64,000 nucleotides of DNA from Ralstonia sp. NFACC01 (GCF_900115545.1 NZ_FOWV01000004.1:248001-312000), one strand, 5' to 3'; positions 18,361-27,055 are shown, numbered from the stretch's first letter. Notes: generated by a model from the sequence alone, not told the origin. Made by a program: numbers and translations.

Positions 18361-18540
18361 TCGCTGCTAAACGAGGGTGGCGGGCCCGACGACAGGGTTA
18401 GCAGACCGGCCCGTAGGACGCCGGCGACCCGAAGGTCCCCTGCCCGGCCCGCCATGATGCAGACGTGCACGAGCACGGACGTAAAAAAGCCGCGCGAGGC
18501 GGCCGTCCGGCCATACGGTAAAAATAGGCTGCTAAACCCA
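18361..18540 (-). ncRNA. Candidate structured cis-regulatory RNA, copy A
   Basis: On the minus strand this stretch folds around an 8-bp perfect G/C stem (18446-18453 with 18379-18386). Inside it are an inner stem (18438-18442/18393-18397), a hairpin 18420-18424/18406-18410 and a GACC-TTCG-GGTC hairpin at 18426-18437. The heptamer TTAGCAG occurs on both flanks (18529-18535 and 18364-18370) and its complement CTGCTAA lies once in the core (18398-18404), so two alternative pairings are possible. A terminator-like hairpin with six T lies at 18484-18503. Copy B at 55462-55567 shares the closing stem and a TGTCGT-NN-GCCCGCC segment. Confidence 0.6.
18484..18503 (-). terminator. Terminator-like hairpin inside the structured RNA
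   Basis: On the minus strand GCCGC-CTCGC-GCGGC is followed by TTTTTT. It sits between the first TTAGCAG box and the folded core, so it could act as an attenuator. It could also simply end the dienelactone hydrolase transcript, whose stop lies about 155 bases upstream. Confidence 0.5.
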
Positions 18541-18657
18541 GCTGCCGTTGGTGCGGCAGCGCCGTGAATTATAGCGGCGGCAACGGCGCAGGCCACGTGC
18601 CAGTTTGCAGCATTTCGTGATCGCGCCTTACCGCCAAACCCGCACTTCGGGCTGCGC

Positions 18658-19374
18658 TTACGCCTGACGCGGCCAGAGCGTGCGGCCAAAGAACGTCAGC
18701 GCGCGGTCCCACGCATGTTCGGCCCACACCGGGTCGTATTGCGTGATGGCGATGCGGTTCTCGCCCACGGCCGTTTCATTGGCGAAGGCGTGATGCGCGA
18801 GATAGCGGTGGAAATCGACATCGACGCCAGCATCGACAAGCTTCTTTTCCAGCGCATCGACGCCCTCGATCTTGAAGGCGTTGTCCTGCGTGCCCCAGTG
18901 GCCCTGCACCGGCACCTTGATCTTCGAGGCGTCGATGTATTCCAGCGGAGGGTAGCCGTACCACACCACGCCGGCATCCGCTTCCGGCACATTGCTCAGC
19001 GTCAGGAGCGTCAGCGCGCCGCCCATGCAGTAGCCGGTCACGCCCACGCGGGCGCAGGTCTGCTTGAGGTATTGGACGGCGCCGCGCACGTCCTGCGTAG
19101 CCGCGTCGCCAAAATTCAGGTTGGTCATCAGGTGGTGGGCTTCCTCCTCTTCTACCGTCATCTTGCCGCGGTAGAGATCGGGCACCAGGGCCACATAGCC
19201 CGCGCGCGCGAGGCGGTCCGCCACGCCGCGAATCTGGTCGTTCAAGCCCCACCACTCCTGGATGACGACGATGCCCGGGGCGCCTTCCGCCTTGGCGGGC
19301 TGGGCCAGATAGCCCTGGACATCCTGCCCGTCCGGGCGCTTGAACGAGATCATGGATCCTTGGGTTGCGGTCAT
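18658..19374 (-). CDS. Dienelactone hydrolase family protein
   Basis: Alpha/beta hydrolase of 238 residues with a Cys-Asp-His triad: the nucleophile in GYCMGG, Asp in WGTQDNAF and His in LAHHAF. The EWWG motif near residue 37 is the family's substrate-side Glu. Members hydrolyse dienelactones from chlorocatechol breakdown or other lactones and esters. There are no aromatic ring-cleavage genes nearby, so the substrate is open. The start at 19374 has AGGAG upstream; the longer open frame to 19494 is not supported. Confidence 0.85.
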   Translation of the reverse strand: MTATQGSMISFKRPDGQDVQGYLAQPAKAEGAPGIVVIQEWWGLNDQIRGVADRLARAGYVALVPDLYRGKMTVEEEEAHHLMTNLNFGDAATQDVRGAVQYLKQTCARVGVTGYCMGGALTLLTLSNVPEADAGVVWYGYPPLEYIDASKIKVPVQGHWGTQDNAFKIEGVDALEKKLVDAGVDVDFHRYLAHHAFANETAVGENRIAITQYDPVWAEHAWDRALTFFGRTLWPRQA

Positions 19375-19558
19375 GCGATGGCTCCTCTGCCTGGAACGAA
19401 AGCGCACAGGATAGTCCTGGCGGATGAAATTTGCAGCCAGCGCATTTGCGGTAATGGGCCTTCGTGCGCCCTTGCCCAGCCGATACCCCTCCATCAGGGT
19501 GCCGATACGCGGCGCAAAGTCTCTATCATGGCGGCACGTTCACATCTGACTGCCTCCC

Positions 19559-19921
19559 ATGATCAAAACCCTCGGCCTCATCGCCTACCTGCTCGTATTG
19601 CTGATCCACGTCTATATCGTTGTGCTCGAAATGGTGCTCTGGAAGACGCGCGGGCCCAAGGTCTTCGGCATGACGCCCGAGAAAGCCGCCGAGACTGCAG
19701 CCATGGCGTCCAACCAGGGCCTGTACAACGGTTTTCTGGTGGCTGCGCTGGTGATTGGGCTGGTGGCACCAGACCCGACCGTCAACGCGTCGTTCGCGCT
19801 GTTCGGGCTGATCTGCGTGGCGGTGGCCGGCATCTGGGGCGCCATCACCGTCAACAAGCGGATTCTTTTCGTGCAGACGGTGCCGGCTGTGGCGGCGTTG
19901 GTGCTGGGGTGGTTCGCCTGA
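19559..19921 (+). CDS. DUF1304 family membrane protein
   Basis: Protein of 120 residues with four hydrophobic helices. It matches DUF1304 in its N-terminal LIHVYIVVLEMVLWKTRG, the central ASNQGLYNGFLVA and the C-terminal helical hairpin. No function is established for the family. It is transcribed divergently from the dienelactone hydrolase gene and ends 145 bases before the PEBP-like gene. Confidence 0.85.
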   Translation: MIKTLGLIAYLLVLLIHVYIVVLEMVLWKTRGPKVFGMTPEKAAETAAMASNQGLYNGFLVAALVIGLVAPDPTVNASFALFGLICVAVAGIWGAITVNKRILFVQTVPAVAALVLGWFA

Positions 19922-20066
19922 GGGCGATAGGCGATGGGTGCTGAAGCGACGGCGGTAGTGCTTGTCTGCCGCTCCGCTGCGCACTAGCTTGAAAGGAGTC
20001 GGGAGCGCGTTAGACGATGCGCTCTCGCCAACCGGCTCTTCGCACATGCCGCCTGCATACTGCCGA

Positions 20067-20627
20067 ATGCTCCGAATGCTGGGCCTGGCATCACTGCTGG
20101 CAACCACGCTGTGTGGCCCGCCCGTCTCCGCTCAAGTGAGGAACGCCATGACGCTCACCTTGACCTCTCCGGCCTTTGCCGCTGGCGGCGAAATCCCCAG
20201 CCGTCTGACATGTGAAGGCGCGGATACATCGCCGCCGCTCGCATGGGCCGGCGCTCCGGCCGGCACACGCAGCCTGGCACTGGTCGTCGATGACCCCGAC
20301 GCCCCCGACCCCGCAGCACCAAAGATGACGTGGGTCCACTGGGTGCTCTACAACATCCCGCCCGCCACGACTTCGCTGTCGGAAGACGCGTCGCGCACGG
20401 GACTGCCTCCCGGCGCACGCCCCGGCAACAACGACTGGAAACGCACCGCATACGGCGGCCCCTGCCCGCCCGTCGGGCGCCATCGCTACTACCACAAGCT
20501 CTACGCGCTGAACGTGGAACTGCCGGAGCTTGGCGCACCCACCAAGGCCGAGCTGGAGCGGGCCATGCGTGGCCATGTGCTGGCTGAAGCCGAACTTGTC
20601 GGCACCTATCAGAAGCACGACCACTGA
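20067..20627 (+). CDS. YbhB/YbcL-type phosphatidylethanolamine-binding-like protein, exported
   Basis: Protein of 186 residues related to bacterial Raf-kinase-inhibitor-like proteins. The ligand-pocket motifs are present: DPDAPDP followed by WVHWVLYNIP, then GPCPPVGRHRYYHKLYAL. The start at 20067 gives a signal peptide (LRMLGLASLLATTLCGPPVSAQ), so a periplasmic location is inferred. An ATG at 20148 with GAGG upstream would give the cytosolic form without it, and the choice is not settled. Homologues bind small organic phosphates in vitro, but the cellular role is unclear. Confidence 0.8.
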   Translation: MLRMLGLASLLATTLCGPPVSAQVRNAMTLTLTSPAFAAGGEIPSRLTCEGADTSPPLAWAGAPAGTRSLALVVDDPDAPDPAAPKMTWVHWVLYNIPPATTSLSEDASRTGLPPGARPGNNDWKRTAYGGPCPPVGRHRYYHKLYALNVELPELGAPTKAELERAMRGHVLAEAELVGTYQKHDH

Positions 20628-20660
20628 GCCGATTCGTCAGAAGGTGAGGCCGATTGGCTC

Positions 20661-21182
20661 TCAAGGCTTGGCAACCGCGCCGTTGTGGAACAACGCATAC
20701 GGCACACCCTGCTCCGGGTGTGCCGTTGTCTCGTTGATAAAGCGTTCGACATCGGGCACGTCATGCAGGGCGGTCATGAACGGCGCCAGCGCATAACCCG
20801 GCGCCACGCAGCCCTGCACCAGCATCCACCGCTCCCATATCGTCACCCACAGCGTGGTGTTCTGCTTCCATCCCGGCACATGGATGGACATCCATTGCAG
20901 GCGCCGCTTCGCAGTCTCGGCAATCTCATCGTCGTAGGCGAAGGAGTTGAACTGGCGGCAGCGGCCTTCCAGCCAACAATGGTTGCCGTGCTCGATTCGG
21001 TGGTGCGAATCACGCTTCCATTCCGCCTCGGTGATGCGCGGGCCGGCCGGCTCAGGGCAATTGGCTACGCCTGACGAGATCTGAAAGAACGGATCGTGAC
21101 CGCGGTTCTGCAGGTCGTCTTCAGCGTGGGTGGCCGGCGCAGCCAGCAGCAGCGCCAGGACAAGACAGCGTGCGGAAATCAT
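20661..21182 (-). CDS. Exported hypothetical protein
   Basis: Protein of 173 residues beginning with a signal peptide (ISARCLVLALLLAAPATHA) and therefore probably periplasmic. The mature part has conserved-looking features: a Cys pair in HCWLEGRCRQ, YDDEIAETAKRRLQW and a Trp-rich stretch VTIWERWMLVQGC. I do not recognise a family. The start at 21182 is chosen because it yields the signal peptide. It is convergent with the PEBP-like gene. Confidence 0.65.
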   Translation of the reverse strand: MISARCLVLALLLAAPATHAEDDLQNRGHDPFFQISSGVANCPEPAGPRITEAEWKRDSHHRIEHGNHCWLEGRCRQFNSFAYDDEIAETAKRRLQWMSIHVPGWKQNTTLWVTIWERWMLVQGCVAPGYALAPFMTALHDVPDVERFINETTAHPEQGVPYALFHNGAVAKP

Positions 21183-21285
21183 CACGGTGGCCTCCTCGCC
21201 CACACGGGGGCGTCGGCTTGAGCAATGCTGCGAAGGATAGGCGCAAAGCGGCGGACCATCCAGACGCCCCGGACGACTCCCCAAA

Positions 21286-22176
21286 CTATCTCGACTGCAC
21301 GTGCGCCGCGAGCATCGAGGCAAACACATCGTGCAGCTCAGTCTTGCCGAAACGCTGCTCGGATACGCCCTTCTCCACGTCGATCTGCCCAGCGTTGACC
21401 GCGTCGTACAGTTCGGTGATGAGCTGCACGTGGTTCGCGCTCAGACCGGCGCGTTGCAGCATCGGCGCCCAAGCGGTGCGCGGCACGGCCTCGGCAACAA
21501 TCTCCCGGCCGATAACGGCGCTGAATGTGCGCGCGACGTCGGTCAGGCTCACGCGACGCGGGCCCTCCACGCTGACGATGCGCGGCGTTTTGGCCGATGG
21601 CGCCTCCAGCAACAATTCGGCGGCCAGCGCACCAACGTCTTGCGTGGCGACAGTCGCAAACGCGCGGTCCAGCGGCTGGTGCAGGCTCGGCAGCCGTCCT
21701 GTTGCCAGCATGACGGGCAGCATCGCCGCCCAGTTCTGCGCGTGCTCCGCTGAACGCAGCAGCGTCAGATGGGTCGCCAGCGGCTTGAGTCGCTGTTCCA
21801 GCAGATGAAACAACCGCGTCAGGCCAGTGCCCCGGTCCAGTTCTGCGCCGTAGTCGGACAAGGCCAGGACAGCCGATGGCGGGTTGGCACGCAGCGCATC
21901 GGCGGCCACGTCGATCATGCGCTCCATGGTCAACGCTGGGTCCGCATCGCCCACCGGCACCGGACACAGGATCTGCACGGCCGTGGCACCCTTGATGGCC
22001 GATGCGACCGAGGCCGGATCTGTCAGGTCGGCAATCGCAATGTCGCAGCCGAGCTTGACCAGCGCCTCGCCTTGCCGGGCATGGCGCACCACCGCGCGCA
22101 CTGGCCGACCCGCGTTGCGTAGTGCCGTGGCGGTGGCGCGACCAACTTTGCCCGACGCCCCAAAGATGACAAACAT
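21286..22176 (-). CDS. NmrA/atypical SDR family NAD(P)-binding protein
   Basis: Protein of 296 residues with a Rossmann fold: GASGKVGRATATAL at residues 6-19, VVRHARQGEAL for the adenosine phosphate, and ALSDYGAELDRGTG near residue 108. It lacks the YxxxK of classical SDRs, so it is a NmrA-type sensor or an atypical reductase (NAD(P)H:quinone oxidoreductase-like). It lies 95 bases downstream of an AraC regulator on the same strand and is its likely target. Confidence 0.82.
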   Translation of the reverse strand: MFVIFGASGKVGRATATALRNAGRPVRAVVRHARQGEALVKLGCDIAIADLTDPASVASAIKGATAVQILCPVPVGDADPALTMERMIDVAADALRANPPSAVLALSDYGAELDRGTGLTRLFHLLEQRLKPLATHLTLLRSAEHAQNWAAMLPVMLATGRLPSLHQPLDRAFATVATQDVGALAAELLLEAPSAKTPRIVSVEGPRRVSLTDVARTFSAVIGREIVAEAVPRTAWAPMLQRAGLSANHVQLITELYDAVNAGQIDVEKGVSEQRFGKTELHDVFASMLAAHVQSR

Positions 22177-22271
22177 GTTCGCGCTCCTCTCAAGTGGGAG
22201 GCACGAGCTTAGAGCGGCCCCGCAAACCCGACTTGCAGGAACGGAGGAATCTGGCAGATTCGGAGGATTGG

Positions 22272-23171
22272 CTACACGGCCAGCGTGTCCGGAGAAGCGG
22301 CCGCAGCCTTGCCCGCGCGCGCGATGTCACGCGGGCCCACACCGAGCAACCGTTGCATCCACTGCGTCATGTGGCTCTGGTGTGCGAAGCCGACCTCGAG
22401 CGCGACCTGCGATGCGCTGCGCCTGCCTTCGAGCAGCAGCACTTTCGCGCGTTCCACGCGGCGCTGCACGACATAGCGATGCACCGGAACACCCAGCGTT
22501 GCGCGAAACAGCACGTTGAAATGCGGCACGCTCAAGCCGGCCTGCGCCGCCAGTTCGGCCAGCGTCAGGCGCTGATGCAGATGGGCTTCGATGTAGTCGA
22601 TCACGCGTGCAGCCACGCGGGGCGCCAGCGTGCGAGCGCTGTTGGCCGCCCCGGCAGCCACGTCCCGACTGCTGTTGAGCAGACGAACGACCAGCGCCGT
22701 GCACAGGCTTTCCGCATACAACGCATCAGAGGTGTCTTCTGCCTCCAGTTCTGCCCCCAGCGCAGCGGCAAGATGATGCACGCGCGCATCGCGCCATTGC
22801 AGACGCGGCGTCATGTCTGCCGGTGCACCCACCTGTTCGCCGATGCTGCGTACAAACGTATCGGTGATAGCGATGCGCAGAATCCGGCAGTCGGCATCGT
22901 CCGTCCACATGCCGGGCAGGCCGGCGGGAATCACGTTCGCATCGCCGTGGGCCTGGATGCCCGAATAACGGCGGCCGTCGCATACGCAGTTCGTCCGCAC
23001 GGGTGTGCCGACATGCACGGTGACGCGGTGATGCGCCATGGCGGGCACCCGGTACGTGCCGGGGCGGATGCCGAGCAGTGTGGCGGCAAAGCCGTCCCAG
23101 CCAAGCCCCTCGCTAGAGCGCAGGCAGACTGGAGCGGGTTCAAGCAAGGCGGCGGGCGTGATGGCGTTCAT
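22272..23171 (-). CDS. AraC-family transcriptional regulator
   Basis: Protein of 299 residues. The C-terminal third holds two helix-turn-helix motifs (LTLAELAAQAGLSVPHFNVLF and ASQVALEVGFAHQSHMTQWMQRLLG), as in AraC/XylS activators. The N-terminal two thirds form the ligand-binding part. The start at 23171 is chosen over the open frame to 23219. The NmrA-like gene follows on the same strand and a cupin gene is divergent; either may be regulated by it. Confidence 0.88.
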   Translation of the reverse strand: MNAITPAALLEPAPVCLRSSEGLGWDGFAATLLGIRPGTYRVPAMAHHRVTVHVGTPVRTNCVCDGRRYSGIQAHGDANVIPAGLPGMWTDDADCRILRIAITDTFVRSIGEQVGAPADMTPRLQWRDARVHHLAAALGAELEAEDTSDALYAESLCTALVVRLLNSSRDVAAGAANSARTLAPRVAARVIDYIEAHLHQRLTLAELAAQAGLSVPHFNVLFRATLGVPVHRYVVQRRVERAKVLLLEGRRSASQVALEVGFAHQSHMTQWMQRLLGVGPRDIARAGKAAAASPDTLAV

Positions 23172-23219
23172 GGCGGGTTCGGGAATTCGGTGGTGCCTCG
23201 ACATTCTGCGCCCACCCAT

Positions 23220-23341
23220 CCCCTATCGCTTTCATAACAAAGATCAATTAGATTTACGATATCGATAGCCAGATACTTGCCAGCGTTGTATTTGGCTTCC
23301 CCACAGCTAAATTTCCGACGGCCTCCGGGCCGTCTTTTTAT
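23220..23341 (+). ncRNA. Possible small RNA or attenuated leader ending in a strong terminator
   Basis: The AraC-cupin intergenic stretch carries a clear plus-strand terminator at 23317-23341 (7-bp perfect stem, TCCG loop, five T) although no plus-strand gene precedes it. The 100 bases before it are unusually AT-rich. Either a small RNA ends here, or this is an attenuator in the cupin gene leader. The 5' end is a guess. Confidence 0.3.
23317..23341 (+). terminator. Rho-independent terminator
   Basis: GACGGCC-TCCG-GGCCGTC followed by TTTTTA: a textbook plus-strand intrinsic terminator with no coding gene directly upstream on that strand. Confidence 0.8.
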
Positions 23342-23398
23342 TTCGGTGCCCTGCGCTTATGGTGAAACGGGCACGCATCACAACACGGAGACACGCCA

Positions 23399-23662
23399 AT
23401 GGACCGCGACGCATTCGTCGGCGCATTGAGAGCGGAAGGCTTTACGGACTTTGTTCTGGTGACGCGAGAGCCAGGCGAGCTGGACACGCATACGCACCCG
23501 TTCGAGGCGAAAGCGCTCATCCTGGCCGGCGAAATTCACATCCGCGCAGAGGGCGCGGAGCGCGTCTACCGGCCCGGCGACACGTTTCATCTGGCGGCCA
23601 ATGCACCGCACACCGAGCGCTACGGCGCGCAGGGTGTGCAGTATCTGGTGGCCCGGCGCTAG
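23399..23662 (+). CDS. Small cupin-domain protein
   Basis: Single cupin of 87 residues. The two cupin motifs are recognisable: HTHPFEAKALILAGE (metal-binding His, His and Glu) and YRPGDTFHLAANAPHTE (second His pair). It is a six-stranded barrel that probably binds a metal and a small ligand, as in sugar or phenolic-acid sensors and isomerases. CGGAG precedes the ATG at 23399. It is convergent with the AlkB-like gene. Confidence 0.82.
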   Translation: MDRDAFVGALRAEGFTDFVLVTREPGELDTHTHPFEAKALILAGEIHIRAEGAERVYRPGDTFHLAANAPHTERYGAQGVQYLVARR

Positions 23663-23671
23663 GCCGGCAAG

Positions 23672-24835
23672 TCAGGCGCGCGCTGGATACTGCGCGAGCA
23701 CCTTGTCGCGAATCGACGGCTTGATGTTCGCCAGCGACATGTTGCCGTTGTAGTGCGCCACCACGCGCGGGTTCATCACGCGGAACCACAGCGGCGGCAC
23801 ATAGGCGATGAGGATCATCGCGGCATAACCGGCAGGCAGTTGCGGTGAATGCTCGAAATGCCGCAGCGCCTGGAATGACCGCGTCGGGTTGGCGTGGTGA
23901 TCGGCATGTCGTTGCAGTTGATACAGGAACAGGTTTGTCACCACGTGGTTGCTGTTCCACGAATGTTGCGGCGTGCATCGCTCGTAGCGGCCGCTGGGCA
24001 ATTGCTGGCGGCACAGGCCGTAGTGCTCCAGGTAGTTCACCACCTCCAGCAGCGATGCGCCGTAGATGGCCTGGATGATCAGGAACGGCACCGCCTTGGG
24101 CCCGACAAACGCGATGCACACGCCCCACAGCACCACCGTCATCGCCCAGGCGTTGAGCACGTCGTTACGCCATGACCAGATCGAGTGGCCGTGCTGCTCC
24201 AGCCGACGCTTCTCCAATGCCCACGCCGATTTGACGCTGCCCACCACCGTACGCGGCAGAAATTCCCAGAACGACTCGCCATAGCGCGCGCTTGCCGGAT
24301 CGGCCGGCGTGGCCACGCGCACGTGGTGGCCGCGGTTGTGCTCCACATAGAAGTGCCCGTAGGCGACCGGTGCCAGCGTGATCTTCGCGAGCCACCGCTC
24401 GAAACGGTCTGTCTTGTGGCCAAGCTCATGCGCAGTGTTGATCGAGATGCCCGTCACCACGCCCACCGAAAACGCGAACGCAATGTAGTCGTACCAGACG
24501 AGGTCATACGTGCGCAGCACCCACATCGCCACCGCAAAGCTCACGTAGAGCACGGTGGTCGCCAGGTAGACGATACGGCGGTAGTAACGCTGTTTTTCCA
24601 GCGTCGGGACGACGTCTTCGGGAGGGTTGTCGCGGTCGTCGCCAATCAGAAAATCAAGGGCTGGAATGATCGTGAACACGATGAACGGCCCCGCCCACCA
24701 GAGCGGATGCCAGCCCGTCGCAAGCGCCGACACGGCTGCGATGATGGGTAGCGTGATAGTCAGCGCGCCGAGCATCCAGAGATAGCGCTTGCCGTCGGTC
24801 CATTCCACGGACGCGACCATGCCGGGTGTTGCCAT
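23672..24835 (-). CDS. alkB: Alkane 1-monooxygenase (AlkB-type membrane di-iron hydroxylase)
   Basis: Integral-membrane hydroxylase of 387 residues. The four histidine motifs are intact: HELGHK, EHNRGHHVRV, NYLEHYGL and LQRHADHHA; together they hold two irons. Six membrane helices surround them. It oxidises the terminal carbon of alkanes to alcohols with O2 and electrons from rubredoxin; no rubredoxin or rubredoxin reductase gene is adjacent. The start at 24835 is preceded by AGGAGGAAGACA, a near-perfect ribosome-binding site, ruling out the longer open frame. A xylene-monooxygenase-like role is possible. Confidence 0.9.
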   Translation of the reverse strand: MATPGMVASVEWTDGKRYLWMLGALTITLPIIAAVSALATGWHPLWWAGPFIVFTIIPALDFLIGDDRDNPPEDVVPTLEKQRYYRRIVYLATTVLYVSFAVAMWVLRTYDLVWYDYIAFAFSVGVVTGISINTAHELGHKTDRFERWLAKITLAPVAYGHFYVEHNRGHHVRVATPADPASARYGESFWEFLPRTVVGSVKSAWALEKRRLEQHGHSIWSWRNDVLNAWAMTVVLWGVCIAFVGPKAVPFLIIQAIYGASLLEVVNYLEHYGLCRQQLPSGRYERCTPQHSWNSNHVVTNLFLYQLQRHADHHANPTRSFQALRHFEHSPQLPAGYAAMILIAYVPPLWFRVMNPRVVAHYNGNMSLANIKPSIRDKVLAQYPARA

Positions 24836-25134
24836 TGTCTTCCTCCTGTTTTGCCCCGCTGGGTGGCTTGGCTTGTGTACGCACATGCGTGCGCCGCCGG
24901 GGTCGTGCCCGACGCTTGCGTTATAGGCGCAGCAGGAGAAGAGACCAACGCCAGAAACTAGGCGCGAAACTCCAAACAAAGCAGCCGCTGTGCAGCCCTC
25001 TGGAGGCGAGAAAAAAGCAGGTGATTGAAACGGACGATTTAAAAACGGTCGTTCGATTTTGGTGCGGCGCACCTGAACGAAGGCTCGCAACAACCGCTTA
25101 TGCCTGCGCCCAAGGGCGCCGGGGGCAATGCGGA
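24836..25134. other. Intergenic region upstream of alkB
   Basis: No gene seen. It must carry the alkB promoter. An imperfect dyad AACGGACG-N9-CGGTCGTT at 25029-25053 (6 of 8 arm positions match) could be an operator, but no regulator gene lies nearby. Confidence 0.4.
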
Positions 25135-25947
25135 TCAGGCCAATGTGGGGAGGAACATGTTGACCGCTTCGAGCACAGCGGCCTCCTGCTCCCGATGCGG
25201 CACGTGCCCGCAACGCTGCACGAGTTTGAGCGTGGCGGGCGCACCGGCCAGCGTGACGATGCGTTCGGGCTGCGCAGTCGAGCCGTATTCATCTTCGGTG
25301 CCGTGCAGCGCCAGCACGGGGCTGCGCACGGCAAGCAGTGCTTCGTCCAGACACCACTGCGCAAATGCCGGAGACAACCACGTGTTGACCCACGCATCCA
25401 GCACCCATTGCGCCTTGCTGCCGTGATAGCGCTCCAGCCGGCCTATCTGACGGGGCTCTGCAAACTGTGCCTGGGCGACGCGGATGCCCTCGCGCGTCTG
25501 CTCTTCCACAAACGCCTGCGCCGACTCGGTAATCAACCCCGCACAGCGGCCCGGATACGCCGCCGCAATCGACACGGCCATCCCACCCCCGACGCTGTGG
25601 CCGAAGACGATGAAGCGATCCACGCCAAGTTGCTCGATCAGCGCGGCAAAGCCACCGTACGCTTCCTGCTGAATGAAGCCCGGATCGAGCTGGCCCGCAC
25701 AGGCGTCGGATCGGCCGAAGCCAAGCCGGTCGTAGGCGATGACCGCGTGTCCGGTCGACTGCGCCAGGTGCTGCGGAAAATCACGCCACAGCGCTACACA
25801 GCCGAGGGAATCATGCAGCAGCACGATGGGCGGTTTGGCGGCATCGTCAACCGGGCCGCCCCACTGCTTGGCATGGAGACGGCCATCGGGTGTGGTGATC
25901 CATGCCTCGGCGCCATCCGCCGAAACCGCAGAAAGCGACTCAGCCAT
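25135..25947 (-). CDS. Alpha/beta-fold hydrolase
   Basis: Serine hydrolase of 270 residues. The nucleophile elbow is GHSVGGGM, the acid is in GTEDEYGS and the His in CGHVPHRE; HDSLGCVALW forms the oxyanion-hole region. Ester or C-C bond hydrolysis is expected, substrate unknown. It begins 7 bases after the ilvE stop on the same strand, so the two form an operon, but no metabolic link to branched-chain amino acids is obvious. Confidence 0.85.
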   Translation of the reverse strand: MAESLSAVSADGAEAWITTPDGRLHAKQWGGPVDDAAKPPIVLLHDSLGCVALWRDFPQHLAQSTGHAVIAYDRLGFGRSDACAGQLDPGFIQQEAYGGFAALIEQLGVDRFIVFGHSVGGGMAVSIAAAYPGRCAGLITESAQAFVEEQTREGIRVAQAQFAEPRQIGRLERYHGSKAQWVLDAWVNTWLSPAFAQWCLDEALLAVRSPVLALHGTEDEYGSTAQPERIVTLAGAPATLKLVQRCGHVPHREQEAAVLEAVNMFLPTLA

Positions 25948-25954
25948 CCCGGTC

Positions 25955-27055
25955 TCAGAACAGGCGGTCGAGCCAGCCGTGCGGGTCCGGTGCGCGGCCG
26001 TTCTGCAGATCGACCAACGCCGCCTTCAGCTTGGTCGTCAGCTCGCCCGCCTTGCCATCGCCGATGGTGAAGTTGTGCTTGTGGCCCTTGACCTTGCCGA
26101 TGGGCGTGACAACCGCTGCGGTGCCGCAGGCAAAGGCTTCACGCAGGCGGCCGCTTTGGGCGTCGGCCTGCCATTGGTCGATGGAGTACGGCTCTTCACG
26201 CACGGTCAGGCCCATGCCGCGCGCCAGCGTGATCAGCGAATCGCGTGTGATGCCCGGCAGGATCGTGCCGGTGAGCGGCGGCGTCTGCAGCGAACCGTCA
26301 TCGAAGACGAAGAAGACGTTCATGCCGCCCAGCTCTTCAATCCACTTGCGCTCCACCGCATCGAGGAAGACGACCTGGTCGCAGCCCTCGCGGGTGGCTT
26401 CAGCCTGGGCAACCAGGCTGGCGGCGTAGTTGCCGCCGCACTTGGCCTCGCCCGTGCCGCCGGGCGCGGCGCGCGTGTAGTTGTCCGACACCCAGATGGT
26501 GACGCCTGACGATGCGTCGCCCTTGAAGTACGCGCCCACCGGGCAGGCAATCACGCAGAACAGGTATTCGGCCGACGGCTTCACGCCCAGGACCACTTCG
26601 GTGGCGATCATGAAGGGGCGCAGGTACAGCGACGAGCCCTGGCCCGACGGAATCCAGTCGCGATCGAGCTTGACCAGCTCGCGCACGGCCTGCAAGAAGA
26701 GGTCTTCCGGCAGCGCGGGCATCGCCAGGCGCTTGGCAGAATTCTGGAACCGGCGCGCATTCGCCTCCGGGCGGAACAGCGCACCGCCGCCGTCCGGCAG
26801 GCGGTAGGCCTTCATGCCCTCGAAGATTTCTTGTGCGTAGTGCAGCACCAGCGTGGACGGATCGCACTGGATCGGGCCATGTGCACCGATTTTGGCGTCG
26901 TGCCAGCCCTTGCCCTCGGTATAGCGAATGGTGGCCATGTGATCCGTGAAGACGCGGCCGAAAGCTGGGTTTTCCAGCAGGCGCGCCCGCTCTTCCGCCG
27001 GAACAGGGTTCGGGCGCTTCTCGATCGAAATAGCCGATTCGACAACGTTGTTCAT
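25955..27055 (-). CDS. ilvE: Branched-chain amino acid aminotransferase
   Basis: Class IV PLP enzyme of 366 residues that moves amino groups between glutamate and the keto acids of leucine, isoleucine and valine. The length and motifs match the BCAT-II form: HYAQEIFEGMKAYR, YLRPFMIATE, and EAKCGGNYAASL whose Lys should bind PLP, then GGMNVFFVFDDG and TRDSLI. The start at 27055 (GGAGACGGT upstream) is preferred to the open frame from 27112. Confidence 0.95.
   Translation of the reverse strand: MNNVVESAISIEKRPNPVPAEERARLLENPAFGRVFTDHMATIRYTEGKGWHDAKIGAHGPIQCDPSTLVLHYAQEIFEGMKAYRLPDGGGALFRPEANARRFQNSAKRLAMPALPEDLFLQAVRELVKLDRDWIPSGQGSSLYLRPFMIATEVVLGVKPSAEYLFCVIACPVGAYFKGDASSGVTIWVSDNYTRAAPGGTGEAKCGGNYAASLVAQAEATREGCDQVVFLDAVERKWIEELGGMNVFFVFDDGSLQTPPLTGTILPGITRDSLITLARGMGLTVREEPYSIDQWQADAQSGRLREAFACGTAAVVTPIGKVKGHKHNFTIGDGKAGELTTKLKAALVDLQNGRAPDPHGWLDRLF

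Noticed and set aside
18361-18540. Cloverleaf-like fold considered as a tRNA or RNase P RNA
   Set aside because: No T-loop GTTCRA, anticodon arm or CCA-type end, and none of the RNase P core sequences; a regulatory RNA fits better.
18357-18689. Minus-strand ORF running through RNA copy A (Ash/Icd-like reading)
   Set aside because: It begins inside the dienelactone hydrolase gene without initiation signals and its sequence is explained by the RNA stems; kept only as a remark in the finding.
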